Shown here in pieces: positions 1 through 7,466 of a DNA stretch of 14,795 nucleotides. The notes under the pieces are model-generated. The model saw only the letters and a list, made by a program, of their open reading frames with translations, was not told the origin of the DNA and made no database searches. The translations under genes were made by a program, and so were the position numbers. Location of the stretch: NCBI GenBank assembly GCA_040398425.1, contig JBBATZ010000076.1, positions 1-14,795 on the forward strand. The letters run 5' to 3'. The stretch's first letter is position 1. Each line of letters opens with the position of its first letter. Source of the DNA: UBA7672 sp040398425. GTDB taxonomy: Bacteria > Pseudomonadota > Alphaproteobacteria > Caulobacterales > Hyphomonadaceae.

Positions 1-2
1 GC

Positions 3-1217
3 CTAGGGCGGCGTGGCAGTTGGCGCGGGGCTGAATTCGAGGGTGATCTGCTGGCGGCATACGGCGACGGCGCGTCCGTTGCGCAGGGCGGGTTCGAAGC
101 GCGTGTGTTCGAGCGAGCGGAGCGAGGCGGCATCAATGCGTGCGTCGCCAGAGGATTTCACCAGCTGTGCGCGCGAGACCGCGCCTGATTGCGAGAGGCA
201 GATTTCGGCGATGAGCTCCGACTGCCGGCTCCAGTCGCGCGGGAGAGCGGGCGGCATGAAGGAGGCGGGAACGACGCGTGGCTGGGTGGCGTTCGTCGCG
301 ACCTGGCCGCCGGTTGCAATTGGCTCGAACGGCAGGAGCACGTCGGCGGTTTCGCGGAAGACTGTGCGCTCGGGTTGAGCTGCCCAGGCGGTGACCCCGG
401 CTCCGGCGGTGAGCAACATCACCAGGACGGCTGCGGCAGCGCGGCGGCGATGCGAGATCGGCTTGCGAGCGATCAGGTCGATGCGCTCTGTCAGCGGATG
501 CTGCGACTCGGAGGGCCAGTAGCATCCCACGGGAAGCGGCCGCGCGACGAGGTGGGTCTTGAGCAGGGTTTCGGCGTAGGCGCGGCGGACGCGCGGGCGG
601 CGGTCGATGACTTCGGCGTCGCAGGAGAGCTCCTGATCGGCGCGCATGGCCTTGGCGCCGATATGGATCAGCGGATTGAACCAGAAGAGGCAGCGCAGGG
701 CAGCGACGAAGGCGTTGATGCGCGCGTCATTGCGGTCGATGTGGACCTGCTCGTGCGTGAGGATCAGCTTGCGCTCGTGGTGGCTGAAGCGATGGGCGAA
801 GTCGTCAGGAGTGACGATGCGCGGATGACGGAAGCCGACGATGGCAGGGCCTGCGAGGCCGATATCGGCGTCGCGCAGGAAGGCGCGCTGGCGGCGGACA
901 AAGAGGAGGGTGAGTGCGGCAATGCCGGCGAGCCATGCGATGCCGACGGCTGCGGGCAACCAGGACGCGGCGGCTTCGAGGCGGGCGGCGGCAAGGCTTG
1001 CGGGGACGCCGCCGATCAGGAATTCAGTGACGACTGTTTCGGTCGTACGCTCCGGCAGGAAGGTCGCCGCCATGACGACAGGAACGATCGCCCAGAGGCT
1101 ATAGATGGCGTGGGGTCCGAGCAGGCGCGCTGCGGGACGGCGGACGAGCAGGACGAAGAGGATGGCGGCGCCCGCTGCGATGTTCAGCTCGATGATGGTA
1201 TCGAGAACGGCGTTCAT
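3..1217 (-). CDS. M56 (BlaR1-type) membrane metalloprotease with C-terminal TonB-like domain
   Basis: The 404-aa protein has three hydrophobic segments at about residues 5-26, 36-54 and 85-107. A cytoplasmic zinc-protease domain follows with HEQVH at 155-159, FWFNP at 178-182 and QELSCD at 195-200. A fourth membrane segment is at about 261-281, then a periplasmic tail. This is the BlaR1/MecR1 M56 layout, in which the protease is expected to inactivate the partner repressor after a periplasmic signal. In place of the penicillin-binding sensor domain of BlaR1, residues about 331-396 resemble a TonB C-terminal domain (SSGDARIDAASLRSLEHTRF, then a beta strand ending LEFS). The start codon overlaps the stop of the upstream repressor gene by 4 nt (ATGA), so the two are translationally coupled. 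The stop is at the window edge but complete. Family assignment is firm; the signal sensed is unknown. Confidence 0.9.
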   Translation of the reverse strand: MNAVLDTIIELNIAAGAAILFVLLVRRPAARLLGPHAIYSLWAIVPVVMAATFLPERTTETVVTEFLIGGVPASLAAARLEAAASWLPAAVGIAWLAGIAALTLLFVRRQRAFLRDADIGLAGPAIVGFRHPRIVTPDDFAHRFSHHERKLILTHEQVHIDRNDARINAFVAALRCLFWFNPLIHIGAKAMRADQELSCDAEVIDRRPRVRRAYAETLLKTHLVARPLPVGCYWPSESQHPLTERIDLIARKPISHRRRAAAAVLVMLLTAGAGVTAWAAQPERTVFRETADVLLPFEPIATGGQVATNATQPRVVPASFMPPALPRDWSRQSELIAEICLSQSGAVSRAQLVKSSGDARIDAASLRSLEHTRFEPALRNGRAVAVCRQQITLEFSPAPTATPP

Positions 1218-1588
1218 TTCTTGTCCTCCTCGATCTTCGCGATGAGAGCCTTGAGCTGTCTGACATCCTTGGCGCTCAGGCGGCAGTTTTCAGCAAAGTG
1301 CGCGACGAGCGGGGCGACCTCGCCCTTGAACAGGCGGTCGAGGAGACCCTGGCTTTCGGACTGGACATAGGCGGTGCGGGCGATCAGCGGGCGGTAGCAA
1401 TAGCCGTCCGCTTCCTTGGCGCCGGCGATGGCTTTCTTCTTGAGCAGGCGGGTGATCAGCGTCTTCACGGTGGCGGGCGCCCAGCCGTTCTCCGGGCCAA
1501 CGGCGGCAATCACCTGCTCGGGCGTCAGTGGCGATTTGCGCCACAGGGCTTCCATGATGCGGCTTTCGGCGTCGGAAATCTGTTGCAT
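1214..1588 (-). CDS. BlaI/MecI/CopY-family transcriptional repressor
   Basis: This 124-aa protein has the family's size and fold pattern. The N-terminal winged helix starts at ISDAESRIMEALW and the recognition-helix region is WAPATVKTLITRLLKKK, followed by the wing (DGYCYRPLI). A C-terminal helical dimerisation part covers about residues 75-124. Members bind operators as dimers and are cleaved or released when the cognate M56 protease is activated. The gene is first in a two-gene operon with that protease and overlaps it by 4 nt. The ATG is preceded on its strand by AGGTG 4 nt upstream, and that ribosome-binding site lies inside an operator-like palindrome. Autorepression is inferred from the palindromes. 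The controlled regulon is unknown, although the divergent gene is a candidate. Confidence 0.92.
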   Translation of the reverse strand: MQQISDAESRIMEALWRKSPLTPEQVIAAVGPENGWAPATVKTLITRLLKKKAIAGAKEADGYCYRPLIARTAYVQSESQGLLDRLFKGEVAPLVAHFAENCRLSAKDVRQLKALIAKIEEDKK

Positions 1589-1590
1589 GG

Positions 1591-1637
1591 TACACCTGTA
1601 ATTTGATGTAGACTACGCATGTAATCCGACCTGTCAA
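1591..1637 (-). promoter_or_regulatory. Promoter with BlaI-type operator palindromes
   Basis: On the minus strand a perfect -35 TTGACA (1632-1637) is followed after 16 nt by TAGTCT (1610-1615), a 4/6 match to -10. Three small palindromes sit here: a perfect TACA-CC-TGTA (1591-1600) over the ribosome-binding site, GTAG-A-CTAC (1608-1616) over the -10, and TACG-CA-TGTA (1614-1623, one mismatch) in the spacer. TACA-NN-TGTA is the known core of BlaI/MecI operators. Autorepression is inferred from position. Confidence 0.65.
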
Positions 1638-1752
1638 TGACGACACTGTGGCGTTTCCGGGATTTGGTGCGGTGCGGGAGCCGCCATGGTCCTCCGATTG
1701 TCACTCGCGGATGCCGCCCCTGAGCAAAGGTGATGCGGCCGGAGAGACGCCG

Positions 1753-2040
1753 TTGAAACTCGATACGCCTGAGCGGTTCCTGGCCGGGTTGGCCGCGCTG
1801 ATGTCGGCGGCGGCGCTGGGGACGGCGTATCTGTTCGAATTCCAGTCGTACTATTCGGCGTTTGACCGCCTGCAGCGATCGATCGGGTTTGTGCTGGGGC
1901 CGTGGGGCGTGCCGGCGGCGGTGACGGGGCTGATCCGGGGCGGCGGGAGCCTGCTGAAGTTCCGCGTGCCCGTGATGGAAGTGTTCTTCACACTCATCTG
2001 CGGCGCGAGCGCGGTGTCGATCCTTGAGGCGCTGCGCTAG
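1753..2040 (+). CDS. Small membrane protein of unknown function
   Basis: I chose the TTG start at 1753 (95 aa) because GGAGAG lies 6 nt upstream. Alternatives are ATG at 1711 and GTG at 1648, neither with a visible ribosome-binding site, and GTG 1648 lies only 10 nt from the -35 of the divergent repressor promoter. Three hydrophobic segments are predicted by eye at about residues 9-28, 44-61 and 72-91. Acidic and aromatic residues (FEFQSYYSAFDR) lie between the first two. I recognise no family. The gene is divergent from the BlaI/M56 operon, so it could share control with it (inference). Codon third positions are strongly GC-biased, as in neighbours, which supports it being real. Confidence 0.65.
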   Translation: MKLDTPERFLAGLAALMSAAALGTAYLFEFQSYYSAFDRLQRSIGFVLGPWGVPAAVTGLIRGGGSLLKFRVPVMEVFFTLICGASAVSILEALR

Positions 2041-2132
2041 GTGTGACCTGGCAGCGACGATTTCGCGCTTGGCGAGCTGCGCTGCCTTCAGCATGAAGAG
2101 CCTTCCAACCGACGCGACGCACAGAGAGACGC

Positions 2133-2558
2133 ATGACGGACACGCAACGCAGACGCTACAAGCCCGGTGAGTTCGAGCTGGCCGTGAAACGGTCGAGCGC
2201 GGGGCTGGGGCTGTTTGCGGCATCCCCCATCCCGAAGGGCGCGTGCGTGATCGAGTATATCGGCCGGCAGATCAGCCGCGAGGAAATGTACACGAGCAAT
2301 TCGCGTTACCTGTTCGAGATCAATTCTCGCAAGACGATCGACGGCGCGCCACGCTGGAACAAGGCGCGATACATCAACCATTCCTGCCGGCCCAACTGCG
2401 AGATCGAGATCGCCAAGGGGCGCGTGTGGATCTTCGCGCGCCGCAATATCAAGACGGGCGAGGAACTCGGGTACGACTATGGCGAGGCGTATGTGAACGA
2501 GTACCTTGCGGGCAAATGCCTGTGCGCGAAGTGTGCGCCGAAGAAGGCAGCGGCTTAG
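2133..2558 (+). CDS. SET-domain protein (putative lysine methyltransferase)
   Basis: The 141-aa protein is essentially one SET domain. It shows the N-terminal strand RSSAGLGLFA (20-29), EYIGR (41-45), the cofactor and pseudoknot motif NHSCRPN (82-88), ELGYDYG (111-117) and a post-SET cysteine cluster C129-x-C131-x2-C134. C85 of the NHSC motif could complete a zinc site. SET enzymes transfer methyl groups from S-adenosylmethionine to protein lysines. There is no pre-SET region, signal peptide or membrane segment, so the protein is probably cytoplasmic. The ATG follows GAGAG at close spacing. It sits 92 nt after the small membrane protein gene on the same strand. The substrate is unknown, and nothing nearby is an obvious histone-like target. 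Stand-alone SET proteins of this type occur in bacteria, and base composition here does not suggest recent transfer. Confidence 0.9.
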   Translation: MTDTQRRRYKPGEFELAVKRSSAGLGLFAASPIPKGACVIEYIGRQISREEMYTSNSRYLFEINSRKTIDGAPRWNKARYINHSCRPNCEIEIAKGRVWIFARRNIKTGEELGYDYGEAYVNEYLAGKCLCAKCAPKKAAA

Positions 2559-2632
2559 CCTGCCTCAACGGCTCATTCCGACGTTCGTCGGGACGAGCGG
2601 GGACGGCGGCGCCGGCCCTCTCAGGCTGAAAA

Positions 2633-3691
2633 TCAGATACCGCCGCCGGAGATCGAGAACTTGCGGCGTGTGCCAAGGAGCTTCTGTGCTTCGCCAATGG
2701 CTTGCGCGGCGCTCTCTGCGAGCTTGAGGCGCGGCTCGGAACGGAGGGCTTCGAGGGCTTCGGTGAGGTGGGCGATGCCTTCGCGCAGCATCACCGGGTC
2801 AAAGCGCTTCTCCGCTTTCAAACGGAGCGCGCGGCCGAGCGTGATGTTGGCTGCGATCCAGCGGTCCGGCGCAGCAGAGCGGTTGATCTCGGAGATGGTG
2901 GAGCGGGCGATGTCGACTGAACGGTCGATCCACTGGTCGTTGCCAGAGAAGGCCAGTTGCAGGGCGCCCGCGGAGCTGTCGTCGACCATTTCGGCGAGCA
3001 GGGCCTGATCGGCGCGCGGCTTGTCGGCGAGGATATTGATCACGGTCTCGACGACCGGTTGCAGGCGCTCGGCGCGGAAGTCCTGCGGACGGCCGAGGGC
3101 CGGGCGGTATTGCTTTGCGGCGGCGTAGGCCATGGCGCGGGCGAGCCCATCGTTCCAAGCCGATTTCTCGCGCGGCATAGCGAGCGTGATCGGCTGGCGC
3201 GGCGGATCGAACGTGTTGGACGGGCGGGCCAGCATGCGCGCAACGCACTTCGAACCGCGAGGCTCTTCGGCCCAGAGGATGAGGTCGGCCTCGGTGCGCT
3301 TCATCAGCAGGGCGGCGCGCTCATCGCCCTCGAGATTGCCCGGGTAGAAGGTAACGCGGAACGGGCCGCCGAACATGAACAGCTTGAGGTGGTTCTCGAT
3401 CGATCCGCCGAGGAAAGCGGAGATGGCGCGGCGGCGACCCTTGCCGCCACGCACGACCAGAATGCGGGCGCCGACTTCATCATCGCGGCGCACGCGGGCG
3501 GCGAGCGCTCCACGGCGCATCGCGAAGCCGAGACGGATCAGGCCGACCACCCCCATGACCAGAAGGATAACCCCGCCGATGACAGCGAGAATCATGCCGA
3601 TGCCGGCAAGCGCGGGCGCGCCTGACAGGGCCTGTTCAAGCCAGACCCAGGCGTCCTGCAAGGTCTTCAGAATTGTGGATAAAAATTCCAT
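2633..3691 (-). CDS. Conserved-looking membrane-anchored helical protein, function unknown
   Basis: The 352-aa protein has a short N-terminal helix, then one long hydrophobic stretch at about residues 28-56 followed by positive residues (FAMRRGALAARVRR), consistent with a cytoplasmic C-terminal domain. Residues about 75-175 look like a mixed alpha/beta domain (ILVVRGGKG, FRVTFYPGN, ADLILWAEE). From about 180 onwards it is mostly helical and resembles TPR-like repeats (LQLAFSGNDQWIDRSVDIAR, WIAANITLGRALRLKAEKR, LREGIAHLTEALEAL). I do not recognise the family. The TPR-like part suggests protein-protein contacts (inference). It is transcribed alone, convergent to the SET gene, with a promoter candidate 27-60 nt upstream. 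Confidence 0.8.
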   Translation of the reverse strand: MEFLSTILKTLQDAWVWLEQALSGAPALAGIGMILAVIGGVILLVMGVVGLIRLGFAMRRGALAARVRRDDEVGARILVVRGGKGRRRAISAFLGGSIENHLKLFMFGGPFRVTFYPGNLEGDERAALLMKRTEADLILWAEEPRGSKCVARMLARPSNTFDPPRQPITLAMPREKSAWNDGLARAMAYAAAKQYRPALGRPQDFRAERLQPVVETVINILADKPRADQALLAEMVDDSSAGALQLAFSGNDQWIDRSVDIARSTISEINRSAAPDRWIAANITLGRALRLKAEKRFDPVMLREGIAHLTEALEALRSEPRLKLAESAAQAIGEAQKLLGTRRKFSISGGGI

Positions 3692-3724
3692 CGATTGGTC
3701 CCGCCGCGTGACGGATGCGGCCCT

Positions 3725-3752
3725 ACAATATCAATGTCTAAGGGCGTCGCAA
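3725..3752 (-). promoter_or_regulatory. Sigma-70-like promoter candidate for the 352-aa membrane protein gene
   Basis: Reading the minus strand, TTGCGA (3747-3752, 4/6 match to -35), a 16-nt spacer, then TATTGT (3725-3730, 4/6 match to -10). The start codon at 3691 would be preceded by a leader of about 27 nt. This is a motif match by eye only. Confidence 0.4.
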
Positions 3753-3869
3753 ATTCCGCGCAATGTCTGTGGGCGCCACACACTGCGGGGAATCGTCCTA
3801 TCCGCCCTGTCATCAGGCAGCAGTCTGGGGGGGGGATGACCGCCGATATGGTTAACGACGATCGGATTT

Positions 3870-3946
3870 TGGCGACCCCGGCAGGATTCGAACCTGCGAC
3901 CTCCGGTTTAGGAAACCGATGCTCTATCCTGCTGAGCTACGGAGTC
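3870..3946 (-). tRNA. tRNA-Arg (anticodon CCT)
   Basis: The minus strand folds as a complete cloverleaf of 77 nt including an encoded CCA. The acceptor GACTCCG pairs with CGGGGTC with one G-T pair. The D arm is GCTCAGCAGGATAGAGC. The anticodon loop TTCCTAA gives anticodon CCT, which reads AGG. The T arm is GCAGG-TTCGAAT-CCTGC. The discriminator base is G. A weak -10-like CATAAC lies at 3956-3961, about 10 nt upstream. Confidence 0.96.
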
Positions 3947-4297
3947 GGCAGGGGCGTTATGCCTGCAAAACGGGCGGTTCGCCAGCGCGCTTGGCCCGGT
4001 GGCTGGAGCTGGGGGCGCGGTGCGCCACGCTGTTCGCCAGACGGACAGGACCAATGATAGCCGGGCAGGCGGTACAGGCCTGGAGAGGTGCAGAGGGTTG
4101 CGGCGGAGCCTGGCGCTCGCCGGAGTGGGCGGCGGTCGGGCGGGAGGCCCGATCACGGTGGATGTGGGGAAAAGACTGGGCGCGGCGGATGTGGACGCAG
4201 ATGTCGGCGCCAGGGTCGCGTGCGGGGACGGATCGATACGCGCGGCGAGCTGCGCCTGATCCGCATGACACACCGAGGGGAGGGGGAGGTGGTTTGA
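3947..4297. other. Gene-free stretch between tRNA-Arg and rpoH
   Basis: Short open frames exist on both strands, but none has a recognisable motif, a ribosome-binding site or composition that convinces me. An imperfect 12-nt direct repeat (CGGTGGATGTGG at 4156-4167 and CGGCGGATGTGG at 4183-4194, one mismatch) is the only visible structure. The right end should hold the 3' end of the rpoH transcript, but I see no stem followed by a T-run. Confidence 0.5.
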
Positions 4298-5185
<888 letters not shown>

Positions 5186-5244
5186 ATAGCCGTCTCCGAT
5201 TGCCTCGGTAATGTGACGACGGGCGTGCAACGACCATTCGGACA

Positions 5245-5260
5245 GCAGACCCACGTCTGC
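5245..5260 (-). promoter_or_regulatory. Perfect hairpin in the rpoH leader
   Basis: GCAGAC-CCAC-GTCTGC is a perfect 6-bp stem with a 4-nt loop, near the expected 5' end of the rpoH mRNA if the promoter at 5267-5292 is used. It could stabilise the leader or act as a protein site. Function is not shown by the sequence. Confidence 0.45.
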
Positions 5261-5266
5261 CGATTC

Positions 5267-5292
5267 AAACTCTCGATTCTAGATACGGTTCC
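5267..5292 (-). promoter_or_regulatory. EcfG-like (general stress) promoter candidate upstream of rpoH
   Basis: On the minus strand GGAAC (5288-5292) is followed by 17 nt and GTTT (5267-5270), or by 16 nt and AGTT. The alphaproteobacterial EcfG consensus is GGAAC, 16-18 nt, then CGTT. The -35 is exact and the -10 keeps GTT. Its position gives a leader of about 75 nt to the rpoH ATG at 5185. RpoE2 control of rpoH2 is known in Sinorhizobium; here it is inference from sequence. Confidence 0.45.
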
Positions 5293-5361
5293 CGCGCCCG
5301 CGCGAATTGCACGGACACGGGACCTGACCAGCTGCGAAGATAGGGCGATTTGTACGCGTGA

Positions 5362-5982
5362 TCAGATGGCGAGTGCTTCGCGCGCGAAGAATTGCGGCAT
5401 CGCATCCATCGCATTAGCAGCGGCGGCTTGCTCAGTGACATGCGCCTGGACCATTGCGATCTGCTTGTCCGCTTGATCACGGGTGAAGACCGATTCCAGC
5501 ACCAGCCACTCGATCTTGTTGATCTCGAGTTCCGGCTCGTTCGCATGGTTGATCTGCCCGTACACCTGCGCGATGCGGTCGCGGCGGCGGAGTTGGATCT
5601 CGGCGATGATGGCGCTCGCGTCTGATCCTTCCAGTATCAGGATTGGCTCGCCGGATGCGGAGAAAACCCGGAAGTGGTCCTGCACGAACACGAAGCCTGT
5701 CAGGACGACAAGCGCCGGCGCGAACCAGAGCGCGCTCAACAGCTGTGCCCCTTCGACATAGGTCTGGGCGGCGACGGCGGCGACGGCGACCAGTGTCAGC
5801 AGGGCGCCGAACCAAAGCTTGGACCAGTCGCGACGGGAAAGGAATTTTCGCTGCGGAATGATCTCGAAATAGTCGCTGACCACTTCCCTGACCGAAGATC
5901 CATAACGAAGCGAGTAGTTCAGCTCAGTTTCGCCGAAAGCAAATGTTGCTTCGACGTTGGCGCGCGTTTGTTGTTTTCTCAT
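5362..5982 (-). CDS. Two-TM membrane protein of unknown function
   Basis: The 206-aa protein has an N-terminal soluble part (1-50) and two hydrophobic segments at about 56-74 and 81-101. A C-terminal soluble region of about 105 residues starts with a beta-rich patch (FRVFSASGEPILILEG) and continues as charged helices (IAEIQLRRRDRIAQVYGQIN). The arrangement of a short TM hairpin followed by a beta patch is reminiscent of membrane proteins with a PH-like soluble domain, but I do not recognise the family. GAGGGG lies about 9 nt before the ATG. It is upstream of rpoH on the same strand with a 176-nt gap holding a separate promoter candidate, so co-transcription is not needed. Composition matches neighbours. 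Confidence 0.75.
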   Translation of the reverse strand: MRKQQTRANVEATFAFGETELNYSLRYGSSVREVVSDYFEIIPQRKFLSRRDWSKLWFGALLTLVAVAAVAAQTYVEGAQLLSALWFAPALVVLTGFVFVQDHFRVFSASGEPILILEGSDASAIIAEIQLRRRDRIAQVYGQINHANEPELEINKIEWLVLESVFTRDQADKQIAMVQAHVTEQAAAANAMDAMPQFFAREALAI

Positions 5983-6268
5983 GATCCAATTCCCCTCGAC
6001 CCATCACCCGGGTCGAATTCATTAACAGCCAGGCTATTAGCCAATTGGAGAAGCGAGCACTCTACAAACGGACTCGCCGTTAGAGCGAATCTGGTTAAGC
6101 TTACAAGCCGTATGCGCACCTATGTCGCGCAGTCCGCTGCGTTCGATGCGCGCGATTGATGAATCCCTCTCGAGATGCTTGCGTGTCGGTTGAGTGACCG
6201 ACCGGCGAAGATTCTTATGGACGCTGGGTCAAGCTTGTGGGGATGCGCTGATCTGGCCCCGGCAACGA
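5983..6268. other. Gene-free stretch upstream of the two-TM protein gene
   Basis: This 286-nt region is lower in GC than its flanks and should hold the promoter of the 206-aa gene. Visible structures are the perfect inverted repeat at 5996-6016 and a short dyad GGCT-ATT-AGCC near 6033-6043. I see no convincing gene on either strand. The minus-strand carD terminator bounds it on the right. Confidence 0.5.
5996..6016 (-). promoter_or_regulatory. Perfect 7-bp inverted repeat abutting the ribosome-binding site of the 206-aa gene
   Basis: TCGACCC (5996-6002), a 7-nt spacer, then GGGTCGA (6010-6016) form a perfect dyad 13 nt upstream of the start codon at 5982, touching the GAGGGG ribosome-binding site. 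It could be a regulator's operator or an mRNA hairpin masking translation. No known consensus is recognised. Confidence 0.4.
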
Positions 6269-6296
6269 AAAAGGGCGTCCCATAGGGACGCCCTTT
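6268..6296 (-). terminator. Strong intrinsic terminator after carD
   Basis: A perfect 12-bp stem (6270-6281 with 6285-6296) closes a 3-nt loop. On the minus strand the stem reads AAAGGGCGTCCC ... GGGACGCCCTTT and runs into TTTTT. It lies 24 nt beyond the carD stop and closes the minus-strand helicase-to-carD cluster. The plus strand lacks a T-run beyond the stem. Confidence 0.9.
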
Positions 6297-6319
6297 CCAT
6301 TCAAATCGTCGTGTGGAGA

Positions 6320-6844
6320 TCAGGCCGCGCGCTTGGCGAGCGATTTCGAGAGTTTTTCGACGGCTTCGGCATGCTTGATGTTTTCGACAGCCGCGAGTTC
6401 GCGCGCCATGCGGTCCAGCGCCGATTCATAGAGCTGACGCTCGGAATAGGACTGGTCGGGCTGGTCGCCAGCGCGGTGCAGGTCACGGACGACTTCCGCG
6501 ATCTGGATCAGGTTGCCGGAGTTGATCTTGGCTTCGTATTCCTGGGCACGGCGCGACCACATCGTGCGCTTGATGCGCGCGCGGCCGCCGAGGGTTTTGA
6601 GCGCATCGCCAACGATACGCGTGGATGCGAGGGCGCGCATGCCCGACGAGGCGGCTTTGGCCACCGGAACGCGCAGGATCAACTTGTCCTGTTCAAAGGC
6701 GACAACGAACACTTCCAGCTTCATGCCGGCAACCTGCTGAGTCTCGACGCCTGTCACACGGCCGACACCGTGGGCGGGGTAGACAACATGCTGTCCGACG
6801 TTGAAGAGTCCTTCGACGAGTTTGGCCGGCTGCTTCTTCGTCAT
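6320..6844 (-). CDS. CarD/CdnL-family RNA polymerase-binding regulator
   Basis: The 174-aa protein has the N-terminal RNA-polymerase-interacting Tudor-like domain (FNVGQHVVYPAHGVGRV, residues 14-30, and FEQDKLILRVPV, 50-61). A helical C-terminal DNA-contacting domain follows with W96 in the MWSRRAQEYEAKI motif, at the position of the tryptophan that wedges into the promoter bubble in mycobacterial and Thermus CarD. CarD/CdnL proteins stabilise open complexes at sigma-70 promoters, including rRNA promoters. An N-terminal extension of about 13 residues (MTKKQPAKLVEGL) and a basic C-terminus are typical of alphaproteobacterial forms. A strong ribosome-binding site GAGGTGA lies 7 nt upstream of the ATG. 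The gene is last in its cluster, followed by a strong terminator. The 214-nt gap to fdxA could hold a separate promoter. Confidence 0.93.
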   Translation of the reverse strand: MTKKQPAKLVEGLFNVGQHVVYPAHGVGRVTGVETQQVAGMKLEVFVVAFEQDKLILRVPVAKAASSGMRALASTRIVGDALKTLGGRARIKRTMWSRRAQEYEAKINSGNLIQIAEVVRDLHRAGDQPDQSYSERQLYESALDRMARELAAVENIKHAEAVEKLSKSLAKRAA

Positions 6845-6866
6845 GCGCTGATCACCTCAATGTACT

Positions 6867-6894
6867 CGCAACTAGTGTCACGAACTCAGTTGCG
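6867..6894 (-). promoter_or_regulatory. 7-bp inverted repeat in the carD leader
   Basis: CGCAACT (6867-6873) and AGTTGCG (6888-6894) are perfect complements separated by 14 nt. They start 22 nt upstream of the carD start codon, just ahead of its ribosome-binding site. It could be an operator or leader hairpin. The assignment is structural only. Confidence 0.35.
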
Positions 6895-7058
6895 CTCACC
6901 CAAGGGGTGTGCGGCACGGGTTCATGACCTGATGCGTTTCTGGTTTCGCCCGTCGGCGATCCTCAAGCCTTAGCACAATTGTAAGAAATTTCAACTCGTT
7001 GCTACAGCGCCATGGCCGCCAATTGCCCTGCTAACGCAGAGTCGAGCGGCATTTCGCC

Positions 7059-7400
7059 TCAGTCGCCGGTGCCCGGTTTTTCCGAAAAAAACGTCGCCAG
7101 CTTGCCCTTAACCTTGGCGTAATCGTCAGCGTCGGCGGGTGCCGTCCCCTTGCGGGTAATGTTGGGCCAGACTTTCGCGTATTCGGTGTTCAATTTCAGC
7201 CATTTACCGTCGGCGTCGTCTTCCGTGTCAGGAACAATGGCTTCGACGGGACATTCCGGCTGGCAGACGCCGCAATCGATGCACTCTTCGGGGTGGATGA
7301 CGAGGAAGTTTTCTCCCTCGTAGAAGCAGTCCACCGGACACACTTCGATGCAGTCCATGTATTTGCAGCGGATGCAGGCGTCGGTGACGATATAGGTCAT
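7059..7400 (-). CDS. fdxA: Seven-iron ferredoxin (FdxA type)
   Basis: The 113-aa protein has the pattern of a 3Fe-4S/4Fe-4S ferredoxin: C9, C17 and C21-P in the first half, with an extra C12, and C40-x2-C43-x2-C46-x3-C50-P in the second half. The C-terminal tail (WPNITRKGTAPADADDYAKV) is the FdxA-type extension. It is a soluble electron carrier; the redox partner is not shown. It sits between a CPBP protease gene 66 nt upstream and carD 214 nt downstream. A TATAAT on the minus strand (7466-7471) overlaps the upstream stop codon but has no good -35, so a private promoter is uncertain. No strong ribosome-binding site is visible before the ATG. Confidence 0.95.
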   Translation of the reverse strand: MTYIVTDACIRCKYMDCIEVCPVDCFYEGENFLVIHPEECIDCGVCQPECPVEAIVPDTEDDADGKWLKLNTEYAKVWPNITRKGTAPADADDYAKVKGKLATFFSEKPGTGD

Positions 7401-7466
7401 GGCGGCGGGATCCCAGCTAGGGCCCGCGATGTGTGGCCTTGGCGCGTTAAAGTCAATTGAATGCGA

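Noticed and set aside
189..1370. Long plus-strand open frame opposite the M56 protease gene
   Set aside because: Low-complexity composition typical of the antisense frame of a GC-rich gene; the minus strand carries clear protease and repressor motifs.
1525..2223. Arg/His-rich minus-strand frame spanning the repressor promoter
   Set aside because: Composition looks non-coding and it would run antisense through the small membrane protein gene and the operator region.
2578..2591. Short hairpin CCGAC-GTTC-GTCGG after the SET gene
   Set aside because: Only 5 bp and no T-run, too weak to call a terminator.
3827..3835. Run of nine G in the gap between tRNA-Arg and the 352-aa gene
   Set aside because: It lies upstream of the likely promoter and outside any gene, so there is no evident consequence beyond sequencing difficulty.
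3957..4271. Minus-strand frame of 104 codons between tRNA-Arg and rpoH
   Set aside because: No motif, no ribosome-binding site and biased low-complexity composition.
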